This document shows positions 35,860 to 46,291 of a DNA stretch of 64,000 nucleotides, piece by piece. Origin of the DNA: Protopterus annectens. Lineage: Eukaryota > Chordata > Ceratodontiformes > Protopteridae. A program made the position numbers and the translations under genes. Position 1 is the first letter of the stretch. The number at the start of each line of letters is the position of its first letter. Under the pieces are notes generated by a model. That model saw only the letters and a list, made by a program, of their open reading frames with translations, made no database searches and was not told the origin of the DNA. Location of the stretch: positions 1,196,207,146 to 1,196,271,145 of the forward strand of contig NC_056737.1 of assembly GCF_019279795.1 (NCBI RefSeq). The letters run 5' to 3'.

Positions 35860-37034
35860 AGATCTGCTTGGAGTTAGTGCAGAATGCCACAAAATACACT
35901 TCACCCCCAAAAGGGCCCATAACCATACCAGAAGAATGTAGAGCCCCTGAAATCACAGACACTCAGGTTAAAACAGCCCTCTCCAATGTCAAAAACCCAG
36001 CATTAATGGGACCAGATGGTGTCCCAGGCTGCATCCTACATGAGCTCAAAGATGAACTAACCCCTCACCTAAATACACTGTTCAAACTCAGCCTCTCCAC
36101 AGGATACATACCCATAGAGTGAAGCACAGCAACAGTTATTTTGCTCCACAAAAATAGAGCCACGACAGACCCCAGGAACTATCGTCCTATATGCCTGACT
36201 AGCTTGGTCTGCAAGGCTATGGAGTGCATCATCATGGAACTCATTAACAGAGACATTGGGAACCTCCAAACACTGGACCCTACCCTGTTTGGCTTTGTTA
36301 AGGGCAGATTATGCCTCCTGAACCTGGTGGACTTCTTTGAGACAGTTACCAAGGCTATAGATGAGGGAAAGGTGGCACACACCGCCTACCTAGACCTCGC
36401 AAAGGCCTTTGACACTATTCCCCATTCTGGTATTATGGACAAGCTCACCAGCCTGAACATAAACCGCTACATCACAAGATGGGTTGTCAAATGGCTCACA
36501 GACAGAACCCACATGGTGAGAGTTGTGGGAGCTAGGTCCGACTCTAAACTGGTTACAAATGGCGTTCCCCTTGGCTCAGTCCTAGGACCCCTCCTGTTCG
36601 GCATATACTTCTCAGAGGTACAGGCAAGCACAGGAGGACTATGGCTGACCAAGTTCGTAGACGACTGCAAACTGGGGGCTATAATTGACTCTCCGGCTGA
36701 CACAGACATCCTCCAAAAGGGTCTCACTGAGACGGATGCCTGGTGTCACAATTATGGCCTGAATCTAAATGCCAAAAAGTGCATAGTCATCTCCTTTGGT
36801 AAAAACAAAGTACCCAGAAACTACCACATAGGTGGTAGTCCCCTAAATATGGAAGACGTAATAAGGGATCTGGGGACCCAAGTAGATAGTAATCTCTCCT
36901 TTGATAATCACATTGCTCAAGTGGTTAGAAAATCCTTCTATGTGGCCCACCTAGTCACAAAAGGGTTTGCATCCAGATCAAAAGAGGTCATTGTGCCTCT
37001 TTACTCATCACTCATCAGACCCATCATAGAGTAC
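35860..37034 (+). pseudogene. CR1 'C' ORF2: reverse transcriptase
   Basis: The start of the domain (MGPDGVPGCILHELKDELTP) is at 35868-36122, then after a stop a 298-residue open stretch (36141-37037). It contains ATTDPRNYRPICLTSLVCKA, FGFVKGRLCLLNLVDF, TAYLDLAKAFDTIPHSG (motif A), TNGVPLGSVLGPLLFGIYFS (usual QGS is LGS), LTKFVDDCKLGAI (motif C, FVDD with both aspartates), LNAKKCIVISFGKNK and RDLGTQVDSNLSFDNH. It is cut at PIIEY by the foldback insertion. Confidence 0.93.
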
Positions 37035-37338
37035 TGAATAAAGATCCATAGAAATAAAAGATAAAACAACCGAAAAGCAACGTATCAGCTAGAAATCCAG
37101 GAACTGACCACCATAAGATGAGCCAGCAAAATGTATTTGAAAAACAATCACAGAAGAAAGTAAATAGTTAGTGCTTTCAGATAAGTAAATGTTATACTTC
37201 ATCAGACCCGTATAACATTTACTTATACGAAAGCGCTAACCATTTACTTTCTTTTGTGATTGTTTTTCGAATACCTTTTGCTGGCTCATCTTATGGTGGT
37301 TAGTTCCTGAATTTTTAGCTGATACGTTGCTTTTGGGC
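37035..37338 (-). mobile_element. Foldback PLE-type insertion with hammerhead-like core
   Basis: A 304-bp insertion interrupts CR1 'C', flanked by a 13-bp target duplication (CATCATAGAGTAC at 37022-37034, CATGATAGAGTAC at 37339-37351, one difference). It is almost entirely two inverted arms of about 120 bp, sharing GCAACGTATCAGCTA, CACCATAAGATGAGCCAGCA, AACAATCACA and AAGTAAATGTTATA. On the minus strand the junction carries CTGATGAAG...GAAAGC, as at 27161, and then the arm as a terminal repeat. The layout (inverted repeat, hammerhead, repeat) matches a Penelope-type terminus with no coding part. Confidence 0.8.
37171..37205 (-). ncRNA. Second hammerhead-ribozyme-like motif
   Basis: On the minus strand CTGATGA (37205-37199) is followed by AGTATAACATTTACTTATCT and GAAAGCAC (37178-37171). 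The other arm of the foldback shows the undamaged partner TTATACGAAAGCGCTAACC (plus strand, about 37225-37243), where stem II GTATAA/TTATAC would be perfect. The motif shares GAAAGCGCT and the extra A after CTGATGA with the PLE motif at 27161, but stem II sequence and flanks differ, so it comes from another family. Confidence 0.5.
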
Positions 37339-37344
37339 CATGAT

Positions 37345-37904
37345 AGAGTACAGTGCCCCATTTGGGATGTATCTTACAAGACACATGCAACAGCTGGAAA
37401 GACCACAGAAGTACCTCACCAAGAGGATCACTGGCCTCAAAAACAGATGCCCTATGCAGCTCGACTGAAGAAACTCCAGCTGTACTTGGTTGCATACCGC
37501 CTACTCTGAGGTGATCTCTGCCTGACATACAAAGCCATGTCCAACCCAGAATTGATGGACAAGCTCCACCTAAAGAAAACCATATCCCCTCGAGCCACAC
37601 GCTCTAGGGATCTAAACCTCACCACAACAATAAAGAGAACATGCTGGAGGGATAGATTCCTGTCCCAAAGACTTCCCATGCTTTGGAACAAGATTCCAAG
37701 CTACATTAGGCAGAGCTCCTTGCTAACACTCTTCAAAAGAAACCTTGACGTGTGGATGGAAAACAGAAAGTTTATCCCGGGGATCACTTCAGTGGCTCTG
37801 CTGGACAGAGGCACAGGGAACTAATCTAAGAGGGTGGCTAAAACCAACACATTCTGGCTAGGCTTATAAATGCCTTCGGGCAGATAGCCTACCTATGAAC
37901 CTTT
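37345..37904 (+). pseudogene. CR1 'C' ORF2 C-terminus and 3' end
   Basis: After the foldback insertion the reading resumes YSAPFGMYLTRHMQQLERPQ (frame changes included). It continues with KQMPYAARLKKLQLYLVAYR, KAMSNPELMDKLHLKK, TCWRDRFLSQRLPMLWNKIP and FKRNLDVWMENRKFIPGITS, the standard end of this CR1 family. The 3' UTR is about 80 bp and ends in the octamer tail. Confidence 0.9.
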
Positions 37905-38296
37905 GAACAAACTTTACAATAAAGGCAAAAAGTTGCTGTCCATGAAAACAAAGGGGAGACCTCAACAATGGAAAAGAACCCTCATCAGATTCAACAGGCA
38001 AATAAGAGTACTTGTCAAATCCTCTAAGGGCCTCTTTGAGATAGACTTAGCTAGCACAGCCCAGCCAAGGATTACCATAAGGCCTTTTACAGCTATGTAC
38101 ATAGCATAAAAGGTAGGACCCAAACATGTGCAGAACTAGTGACTAACAGTATCACATACACTGACCCCACAGAGATAGCAAACCTGCTAACAGATAGGTT
38201 TGGTGAAACTTTCACTGCCCCATCCCCTCCAAATCTATCACAAACCTTGCCCCAACCCCCCCACCCTACATACCTGAAGAATAGTTCATCAAAGTC

Positions 38297-39661
38297 TTGT
38301 ACAAGGCAAAAAACACAGTCACTGTGGGACCAGATGGCATCCCAGGCTATCTTCTAAACAGGCTAAAACATGAAATAGCATCAACATTAAGTAGCCTTTG
38401 CAATCATAGTCTAACCACAGGCTTTGTTCCTAAGAAATGGAGAACAGCAACAGTTATTTCCCTCCATAAAGGTGGCATAACAACAGACCCAGGGAATTAC
38501 AGACCCATAAGCCTGACCAGCCTCATCTGTAAGGCCATGGAATACATCATTATGGACCTCATAAATAAAGGCATAGGCAACCTCCTAACCCTGGATCCTA
38601 CCCAATTCAGCTTCATCAAGTGCAGATCCTGCCTGTTAAATCTTGTGGATTTTTTTGAAAATGAGACCAAGGCCATTGATGAGGGCATATCTGTGCACAC
38701 AGTATACCTCGACTTGGCAAAGGCTTTCTTCACAATCCCATTACCAATAAACTTAGCATACTGAATGTAAACCCCTTTGATGGAAGATGGGTTGCTAACT
38801 GGCTCACAAACCAGACACATACTATCAAAGTGGGTGACTCCACATCAACCAGCAGACCGGTTACCAGCTGGGTGTCACAGGGGTCAGTGCTGCACCTTCT
38901 ACTGTTTGGTATATACTTCTCAGAAGTTCAGGTCAAAACTAAGGGGTTGTGGCTGACCAAGCTTGCAGACGACTGCAAACTGGGTGCAATTATTGAATCT
39001 CCAAATGATGTCTGGATATTCCAGGAGGGTCTTGGACAGACCAGCGACTGGTGTCTTAGTCACGGTCTCAAACTGAATGCAAAGAAATGCATCTTCATTC
39101 CTTTTGGCAGAAACAATGTCCTTTCACACTATCAAATCAATAAGAATATCCTAAGTAACCATGAAGTGGTAAGGGACCTGGGATCCTAGGTTGACAGTGA
39201 CCTTAACTTCGGCCACCATGTTTGTATCATTGTAAGGAAAGCTTTCCCATAGCTCACTTGATTAGTAAAGACATCACCTCAAGATCATAAGAGCTATGGG
39301 AAAGCTTTCCTTACAATGATACAAACATGGTGGCCAAAGTATAATGCCCTATTCAGTATGTAACACACTATGCACCTACAGGAATGAGAAAGACCTCAGA
39401 GGTTTCTAACAAAAAAAGATCAAAGGCCTCCAGCATGTGCCTTACACAGACTTACTAAAATCCCTGTCACTATACTTAGTATCATATAGACTTCTTAGGG
39501 GAGACTTATGCCTGGCCTACAGAGCAACCCAAGACCCAAACCTAATGAACTTATTGCATATCTGTAAATTAAATGGGTTAGGGGCCACCCATCCCAGGGG
39601 CCTAAATATGTCCTGCAACTTAAATAGAACATGCTGGAGAGACAGAGTTAGCTCCCAGTGA
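38297..39661 (+). pseudogene. CR1 'B' ORF2 reverse transcriptase and tail
   Basis: VGPDGIPGYLLNRLKHEIAS, ISLHKGGITTDPGNYRPISL, TQFSFIKCRSCLLNLVDFF and VYLDLAKAFFTIP (motif A with Asp kept) come first. After frame breaks follow WVSQGSVLHLLLFGIYFS and TKLADDCKLGAI (motif C, LADD) and LNAKKCIFIPFGRNN. The C-terminus is at 39437-39661 (MPYTDLLKSLSLYLVSYRLL, TCWRDRVSSQ). A 45-bp inverted duplication (39211-39335) interrupts the region that would read VIVPLYSSLIRPII. Confidence 0.88.
39206..39340. repeat. Perfect 45-bp inverted repeat inside CR1 'B'
   Basis: The arms 39211-39255 and 39291-39335 are exact reverse complements (GGCCACCATGTTTGTATCAT through CCCATAGCTC) with a 35-bp spacer. A further ~5 bp on the outer side pair with one mismatch. 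The left arm is ordinary CR1 sequence (NFGHHVCIIVRKAF); the right arm replaces CR1 sequence. It is therefore a local templated inversion, not an inserted element. The perfect match shows it is recent. Confidence 0.92.
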
Positions 39662-40071
39662 CTGCTGCATCTTTTGGAATAGGCTACCTATTCATGTGAA
39701 GCAGAGCACATCTATGACATTGTTCAAAAGGAACCTGGACAAGTTGATGGGGCACTGTAAATTCTTACCGGGAATAGCACCCACAACCCTTCTGGATATG
39801 GGCAGTCATTACCAGATGCAATCTTGAGTATTAACTAACATTTCTATGGCATTACATCAAGATGAAACAGCTAGGCTTGAAATGACCTCCGAGTCGATAG
39901 CCTATAGGCTTGAAATGACCTCCGAGTCAATAGCCTAGTAATCTCCCATGATCCATTGATCCTACTAAATAAAATGGTAATATTGGCATAGTAAAAATCA
40001 TAAACACTGAAAAACAAAGCCAAACGCAGTAAATAAATATCATGCAAAAAATAATATCCTGAAGCTATATA

Positions 40072-40390
40072 GGTTCATAGGTTCATAGGTAGGTACTAGG
40101 CTATCGGCTCAAGGGTCTAAGTAAGCCTAGCCTTTCGCCACCCAAGAAAGTTATTTTCCTGTGCCACTGTCGAGCAGAGCCACAGTGGTGATCCCCAGAG
40201 TGTATTTCCTATTTCCCATCCACTCATGAAGATTTTTCTTGAAGAGTACTAATGAAGAACTTTGCTTGACATAGATGGGTAGCCAGTTCCAGAGTATGGG
40301 AAGTCTCTGGGTCAGGAATCTATCCCTCCAGCATGTCCTGTTTATTGTGGTGACAAGGTTTAGGTCCCTTGCGCGTGTAGCTCGGAAGAA
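40072..40390 (-). mobile_element. CR1 3' end fragment, 5'-truncated
   Basis: Starts with AGGTTCATAGGTTCATAGGT (two octamers), then GTACTAGGCTATCGGC and AAGCCTAGCC, and on the minus strand ends in the C-terminal codons of ORF2. About 320 bp, same family as 'A', 'C' and 'F'. Confidence 0.93.
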
Positions 40391-40474
40391 AGGAGGCTAA
40401 TGTATAGAATCTAAAAATTCAACATAGTAATACACAAAAAAACAAAGAATGTAAAGAAGAAAATGAGGACAGTT

Positions 40475-40895
40475 TGGTTTGTAAGGTAGAAAGGAAAGGC
40501 AGGGCACACAGCCAAGAAGGAAGAGAGCAGAATGAGGCTGGCATTTCTGGAGGTCAGGACGGAGAAAGGGTAAAGGCAGGTCACATAGTCAAGAAGGAAG
40601 AGAGCAGAATGAGGCTGCCATCTCTGGAGGTCAGGATGGAGAAAGGACAAAGGCAGGGCACACAGCCGAGAAGGAAGAGAGCAGAATGAGGCTGGCATTT
40701 CTGGAGGTCAGGATGGAGAAAGGGTAAAGGCAGGGCACACAGCCGAGAAGGAAGAGAGCAGAATGAGGCTGGCATTTCTGGTGGTCAGGATGGAGAAAGT
40801 GTAAAGGCAGGGCACACAGCTGAGAAGGAAGAGAGCAGAATGAGGCTGCCATCTCTGGAGGTCAGGATGGAAAAAGGACAAAGGCAGTGGTCACC
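40475..40895. repeat. 77-bp minisatellite, about 5 copies
   Basis: Exact 77-bp period (AATGAGGCTG at 40531, 40608, 40685, 40762 and 40839). Unit: GGCAGGGCACACAGCCGAGA, AGGAAGAGAGCAG, AATGAGGCTGGCATTTCTGG, AGGTCAGGATGGAGAAAGGG. It is purine-rich on the plus strand. The overlapping minus-strand Ser/Leu/Pro-rich frames are repeats of this unit and not genes. Confidence 0.95.
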
Positions 40896-41590
40896 AGAAA
40901 TATCCCAAGAAAACATGGATGTATATTTACAGAAAAACAGTGATCTGGAGATAACAGGAAGAAAATAATCCATCAAGATAAAGGAAGCCTACTTAACATG
41001 CCAGTCTCTTTTTCAGCAGGGAAAATAGCTTGGTAGGAATTTAGTTTTCTCTTAAAGTAATCAAGAGTACAACAGTTTGCAGAGCTTTCGTAACTGCAGA
41101 GTTTGAATTATCCTTAACATTAAAGGTGATGCTTAATGAGAGCTCAAGAACCTGGATCAACACATATTAAAGAAGATAATACATGGGTTTTTAACAAGCT
41201 AGTATGAGTATTTTGTCAGTGAAGATTAACTGAGTAGGTTGCTTGCAAAAAACAAGACTTTTATTTTTTATTTTTTTTTTTTTAGTTAAGAAAGACAAAA
41301 CAGTATTTTGCTGTTTCCTAACATGGCTTGACATTTATATGGTAATCATTTTATATGAAGTCTTCATACTTTAGTCTTTTAGAACGATAGATTAAAAACT
41401 CAAATGAAATAATATATTAAGCTTAATTTACAGTAAGATGACTTTCAGTTGCAACAACAAATACAAAGTAAGTTAATACCTGAAAGAGATTTTTGAGGAA
41501 TCCAGAGTTTACTGCACATTACCAATTTTTTTTTTTTTTTACAGAGAATAGAGACACTTGGCCAACATTGAACTAAAAAGCACTACTCAG
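40896..41590. other. Unassigned AT-rich sequence
   Basis: Two polypyrimidine-AG sites (near 41284 and 41543) look like splice acceptors, but no matching in-phase donor was found. No other feature. Confidence 0.3.
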
Positions 41591-41594
41591 TAGG

Positions 41595-41765
41595 TCAAAC
41601 CCAAGTAGATTGAGGGCTATACCACTCAACCCCCCCCCCCAACTAAATACACCAACTCCAGGATCACACTACAGCGGAGAAAAGAGCACATTTCCCCATG
41701 CTGACCAAGTGTCTCCATTTCCTGTAAAGTAATTTGGTAATGTGGAATTTTGAAATTTCATTGTT
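41595..41765. mobile_element. Diverged dispersed repeat, copy 1
   Basis: GGGCTATACCACTCAACC, ATACACCAACTCCAGGATCA and CACTACAGCGGAG recur in altered form at 42100-42240. No family is recognised; it could be an old SINE or L2 part. Confidence 0.4.
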
Positions 41766-41820
41766 GTTGTCTAGGTAAAATAAAATTTGGTTAAGTGTAA
41801 ATTCGGTACACAGTAGACCA

Positions 41821-41838
41821 TATATATAAATATATATG

Positions 41839-41926
<88 letters not shown>

Positions 41927-41940
41927 TATATCTATGATCC
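41821..41940. repeat. (TA)n/(TG)n microsatellite
   Basis: TATATATGTATA, then (TG)14 and (TA)n up to about 41923. It gives an Ile-Tyr open frame on the minus strand with no biological meaning. Confidence 0.97.
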
Positions 41941-42099
41941 CATTCGATTTATTGAAATTATACATCAGTGAACCAAAATAGCGACTCAGTTATGTTGAAA
42001 CTTCATTAAACTGAAAACTGACTCTACAGAACTACACATCACTGAAATCAACTCTAAATTAAAAGCAAATACATAAACACAAGTTCAGGAACAGTTTCA

Positions 42100-42240
42100 G
42101 AGGGGACAAGCTCCATCTGCATCCCCATGTGGGGGCTGAACCCGTCACTCCCCCTGCAAATTATATACATCAACTCCCAGACTGCACTACAGTGACAGAA
42201 CGATATATCTCTGACGCTCACTGCATAAATTTCCATTAAA
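42100..42240. mobile_element. Diverged dispersed repeat, copy 2
   Basis: GTGGGGGCTGAACCCGTCAC and ATACATCAACTCCCAGACTG followed by CACTACAGTG match the copy at 41595 with about 20-25 percent difference by eye. Confidence 0.4.
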
Positions 42241-42559
42241 GCTAAATGAGCACTGTTAACATAACATTAACATACAAAACACATCTCTCCAAGACCACGG
42301 CATAATTACCTTTTTTCCTAAAATGCCATAATATCCTCCAAGACCTGTAACTTGTACAGTGTACGACAATGCACATAAGTACTGCACTTTTGCAATTCCA
42401 GTAATAACACCAACAGCGTAACTATTTTGCTGTAACATAACTCAACCAACTCATACTTTGGAAAAAGTGAGGTTTCAGCACAAAAGTGTGAGTCTTCTAC
42501 AATTCAATGAGGTCTAATTTCAATAATTCAAATGCAGCAGTCAAATAGACTAGGCATGT

Positions 42560-43885
42560 AGAAATAACTGACACCTTCCCATTGTGCCATGACAATTTTA
42601 AATACATCCCCAGCTGTTTCTATTCATCAGAGACTGACTCCTTCCCATAGTGCCAGGACAGTTTTACATAAATCCCCAGGTCAATGTTACATAAATCCCC
42701 ATCTGTTTCTGTTCAGCAGGGACTGACACCTTCCCATAGTGCCAGGACAATTTTACTTAAATCCTCAGGACAATTTTACATCCCCAGTTGTCTCTGTTCA
42801 GCAGGGACTGACACCTTCCCATAGTGCCGGGACAATTTTACATCCCCAGCTGGTTCTGTTCAGCAGTGACTGACACCTTCCCATAGTGCCAGGACATGTT
42901 TACATAAATCCCCATCTATTTCTGTTCAGCAGAGACTGATACCTTCCCATGGTGCCAGGAGAATTTTGCATAAATCCCCAACTGTTAATGTTCAGGAGAA
43001 ACGACACCTTCCCATAGTGCCAGGACAATTGTATATAAATCACCAGCTGTTTCTTCTCAGCACAGACTGACACCTTCCCATAATGTCAGGGCAATTTTAC
43101 ATAAATCCCCAGCTGTTTCTATTCAGTAAAGACTGACACTTTCCCATAGTGCCAGGACAATTTTACATAAATCCCCAGCTGTTTCTGTTTGGCAAAGACA
43201 GACTCCTTCCCATAGTGCCAGGACAATTTTACATAAATCCCCAGCTATTTCTGTTCAGCAGGGACTGGCACAATCCCATAATGTCAGGACAATTTTACAT
43301 ATATTCCCTGCTGTTTCTGTTCAACAGAGACTTGACACCTTCCCATATGCCAGGATAAGTTTACATAAATCTCCAGCTATTTTCTGTTCAGTGGAGACTG
43401 TCACCTTCTCATAGTGCCAGGGCAATTTTACATAAATCCCCATGACAATTTTACATAAATCCCCAGCTGTTTCTGTTTGGCAGAGCTAACTCCTTCCCAT
43501 AGTGCCAGGACAATTTTACATAAATCCCCAGCTATTTCTGTTCAGCAGGGACTGGCACATTCCCATAATGTCAGGACAATTTTACATAAATCCCCTGGTG
43601 TTTCTGTTAAGCAGAGACTGTCACCTCCCCATAGTGCCAGGCAATTTTACATAAATCCACATCTGTTTCTGTTCAGCAGAGACTGACACCTTCCCATAGT
43701 GCCAGGGCAATTTTATATAAATCCCCTGGACAATTTTACAAAATCCCCACAACAAATTTACATAAATACCCAGCTGTCTGTGTTCAGCAGTGACTGACAC
43801 CCTCCCGTAGTGCCAGGACATGTATACATAAATCCCCCAGGACAATTTTAGATAAATCCCCAGCCGTTTCTGTTCAGCAGAGACA
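42560..43885. repeat. About 66-bp minisatellite with sub-unit shuffling
   Basis: About 20 units. The full unit reads TTCTGTTCAGCAGAGACTGA, CACCTTCCCATAGTGCCAGG, ACAATTTTACATAAATCCCC and AGCTG. Unit length varies because the ACAATTTTACATAAATCCCC part is sometimes doubled without the rest (near 42670, 42770, 43440, 43725 and 43840). It is moderately diverged. Open frames on both strands are by-products. Confidence 0.95.
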
Positions 43886-44224
43886 TGTAAGAAGTAGTGG
43901 CACAAATAAATACTGAATTTGTAATCTTCATTTAGTGCAGGCTGGATGAAGTTGTGTGCATTTTTATATTGGAAAATTATCTTGAATAATGTGAAATTTT
44001 GATGGTAATACATAATTCTTATCTCTGTACCAATGAAACCAGTTGCATTTGACCTGAACACTTCCTATACTAACAAAAGCTATACAGGTCGGTAGCATGT
44101 TAGAAAAATTGTTAAGCAAAATTGAGAGATATGCCTCTTCAGTTATGATGTTCTGTTCTTTATTAATTAATTTCATTTATTTACTTTGGGTAATTGGGTG
44201 AAAAGGCTGATTCAGGGACCATTT

Positions 44225-44502
44225 CAGTCACAACCAGAAGCACATAGCAGCAGATGTATACAAAGCACATGAAGAATAAACAGTTGCAACAGATGGATAC
44301 GAAGTACATGCAGAATAAACAGTTGCAACAGATGGATACAAAGTATATGATGAATAAACAGTTGCAATAGATGGATACAAAGTACATGAAGAATAAACAG
44401 TTGCAAGAGATGGATACAAAGTACATGAAGAATAAACATTTGCAACAGATGGATACAAAGTACTTCGAGAATAAACAGTTGCAACAGATGGATACAAAGT
44501 AC
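44225..44502. repeat. 39-bp minisatellite, left part
   Basis: About seven units of 39 bp: GAATAAACAGTTGCAACAGA + TGGATACAAAGTACATGAA (starts 44274, 44313 and so on). Because 39 is a multiple of 3, all frames without a stop stay open, giving 13-residue peptide repeats on both strands. Confidence 0.97.
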
Positions 44503-44681
44503 ATAGGTTCATAGGTTGGTACTAGGCTATTGGCCCTAGGACCTATACAAGCCTAGCCATAACAATTCCCTGGCTATTTCTTCCCACAATATTTACTTCC
44601 CTGGACCCCTGTCTAGCAGGGCAACTGAAGTGATCCCCAGGGTAAATTTCCTATCTCCCATCCAGTCATCAAGGTTGGAGA
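44503..44681 (-). mobile_element. CR1 3' tail inserted in the 39-bp minisatellite
   Basis: Begins AGGTTCATAGGTTGGTACTA, then GGCTATTGGCCCTAGGACC and CAAGCCTAGCC, and ends within the 3' codons of ORF2 (CCATCCAGTCATCAAGG). It splits a repeat unit: AAGTACAT lies on the left and TTGGAGAATAAACAG on the right. Confidence 0.95.
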
Positions 44682-44878
44682 CTTGGAGAATAAACAGTTG
44701 CAACAGATAAATACAAAGTACATGGAGAATAAACAGTTGCAACAAATGGATACAAAGTACATGGAAAATAAACAGTTGCAACAGATGGATACAAAGTACA
44801 TGAAGAATAAACAGTTGCAACAGATGGATGCAAAGTACACGGAGAATAAACAGTTGCACAGCATTGAACATAAGTAGG
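44682..44878. repeat. 39-bp minisatellite, right part
   Basis: About five more 39-bp units follow the CR1 tail. Their end variants (GTACATGG, GTACACGG) differ from those on the left, which mostly read GTACATGAA. Confidence 0.97.
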
Positions 44879-45254
44879 TGTTGCCATATGTAGATGGCTG
44901 GTTGCATGGAATATGTAGGTGTAAGCCAGTAAGTAATCTGGTAAGAGGAGCTGCATTAATAGTTATGCAGGACAAGATGCACATACCTTTGGATGGTAAA
45001 TATTGAAAGAACAAGAATTAAAATACTAAGCCGCCTTTATTCTGCAGCTCAGGAGCAATTGAAATTGTACTCCTCATTTAACTGTTTGCTCATTTTGTAA
45101 TAATTATGTAGTTTGTAATGAATCTGATAGTTTGAGGAAGTGTATTTCTAGTTCTCATAATAAAAACTAGCTATGCCAGACACAACATAGGAGATACTGT
45201 AATTATTTACAACTTGTTGTTACTCCTGTTGTGGTGTTGTATGAGTGTTTACAT

Positions 45255-45412
45255 TCATTCAATCAATGATTATCTGCTTAATCCCATATAGGGTAACATG
45301 TGGAGCTATAGTCTATCCCTGCACATGGTGGGCACAAGGCAGAGAAACATTTCCTGAAAGGAATGCCAGCCTTTCACAAAATGTAAATGCACATGCGTAT
45401 GTGTAAGTGGGT

Positions 45413-45491
<79 letters not shown>

Positions 45492-45800
45492 AATACACAC
45501 ACAAACACAGACACACACATATATAGGAGTGCACACATGGACATGCACAGAGACAAACACACATATATATGCACACATGCACAGAGATGCATGTGCACAC
45601 ACATACACACATTTAATATTTAGAGGACACCCAGGTTACCCAATTCAATGCAAGTATGTCTTTAGGGAATGGGAAAAAATAGAAATCTCCAGAAAAATCA
45701 TCAAGCTCTAGGGAAGACCCCACAAAGATGGCACCTCGACCAAGAACTAGGCTGGAGAACTAAGTGCCACAATGCAACAATGTAAACTATTCACCAGTCT
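45255..45800 (-). mobile_element. Old SINE/L2-like composite repeat with internal (CA)n
   Basis: GATTATCTGCTTAATCC, GGTGGGCACAAGGCAGAGAA and AATGCCAGCCTTTCACA, then a (CA)n tract (45414-45490) and TGCAAGTATGTCTTTAGGGA. The order is familiar from a widespread fish and amphibian repeat in minus orientation. Divergence is high. Family assignment is from memory of the pattern, not from a search. Confidence 0.45.
45414..45620. repeat. (CA)n microsatellite with degenerate flank
   Basis: About 77 bp of pure CA, then degenerate ACACA/ATATA-rich sequence to about 45610. The Cys-Val-rich minus-strand frames are not genes. Confidence 0.97.
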
Positions 45801-46291
45801 GCTGTGTATGTGTGAGCACTTGCAAGAGAAAATGTTGTTTTTGTAGAGTTGTACTGCAGAAATGTTAACTGTGCATTTGTGTGCTGCACATATGTGAAAA
45901 AGTGCAAGAGATAATACTGTATTTGTAGAGCTGTACTGCTGACATCATCTCACTGAAGTGGACGACAGGAATGTTGATGTATTCTGTAGCCAGTTAACAT
46001 ATGATTAAGGGGTTAAAATGAATTATGTCTGTTATACAGCAGTATTACACTGTAACATAATTAAGTAATAAGGTATATTATCAGGAAGTTATACTCACAG
46101 CTGAAATGTGCTTAACAGGAATGACACTATCAGATTTAAATCAACAAATATTTTTTTTACCAATCAATTTATAAATATATATTAAAACCACCCTTACACT
46201 GAGTGGTGTAAGCAAATGCATTGTGAGTTTAACTGTTCAACAGACATTCATTGAAATGCTTTACTTATAAATGTTTTTTTCAATTACACAG

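Larger units (their letters stand above)
32807..37904 (+). mobile_element. CR1 LINE 'C', near full length, nested in CR1 'B'
   Basis: About 5.1 kb including a 304-bp later insertion. It has a 5' UTR (about 32810-33628), ORF1 (33629-about 34740), ORF2 (about 34745-37825) and a short 3' UTR ending GCCTACCTATGAACCTTTGA, two diverged copies of the TATGAACC octamer. Flanking sequence belongs to CR1 'B' on both sides, which fixes the order of insertion. It keeps long open stretches and is clearly younger than 'B'. Its subfamily matches copies 'A', 'F' and 'G'. Confidence 0.95.
37905..39940 (+). mobile_element. CR1 LINE 'B', 3' half
   Basis: Continuation of the element split at 32806. It carries the ORF2 linker (NKLYNKGKKLLSMKTKGRPQ), the RT and the C-terminus, then a 3' end without the TATGAACC octamers of copy 'C'. 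Instead, AGGCTTGAAATGACCTCCGA with GTC(G/A)ATAGCCTA is present twice in tandem (about 39868-39938). The last ~160 bp differ strongly from 'C', so 'B' is a separate CR1 subfamily. Confidence 0.88.

Noticed and set aside
37165-37245. Hammerhead on the plus strand of the foldback
   Set aside because: The plus strand has GAAAGCGCTAACC but no CTGATGA upstream; the full order occurs only on the minus strand.
41286-41341. Candidate 56-nt exon after a long poly-T and AG, before GGTAAT
   Set aside because: Open in one phase, but it would end in phase 0 and break the frame into the 46292 exon. The poly-T probably belongs to an old element tail.
44181-44907. Several overlapping 13-residue-repeat open frames on both strands
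   Set aside because: All come from the 39-bp minisatellite, whose unit length is a multiple of 3. A CR1 tail interrupts them.
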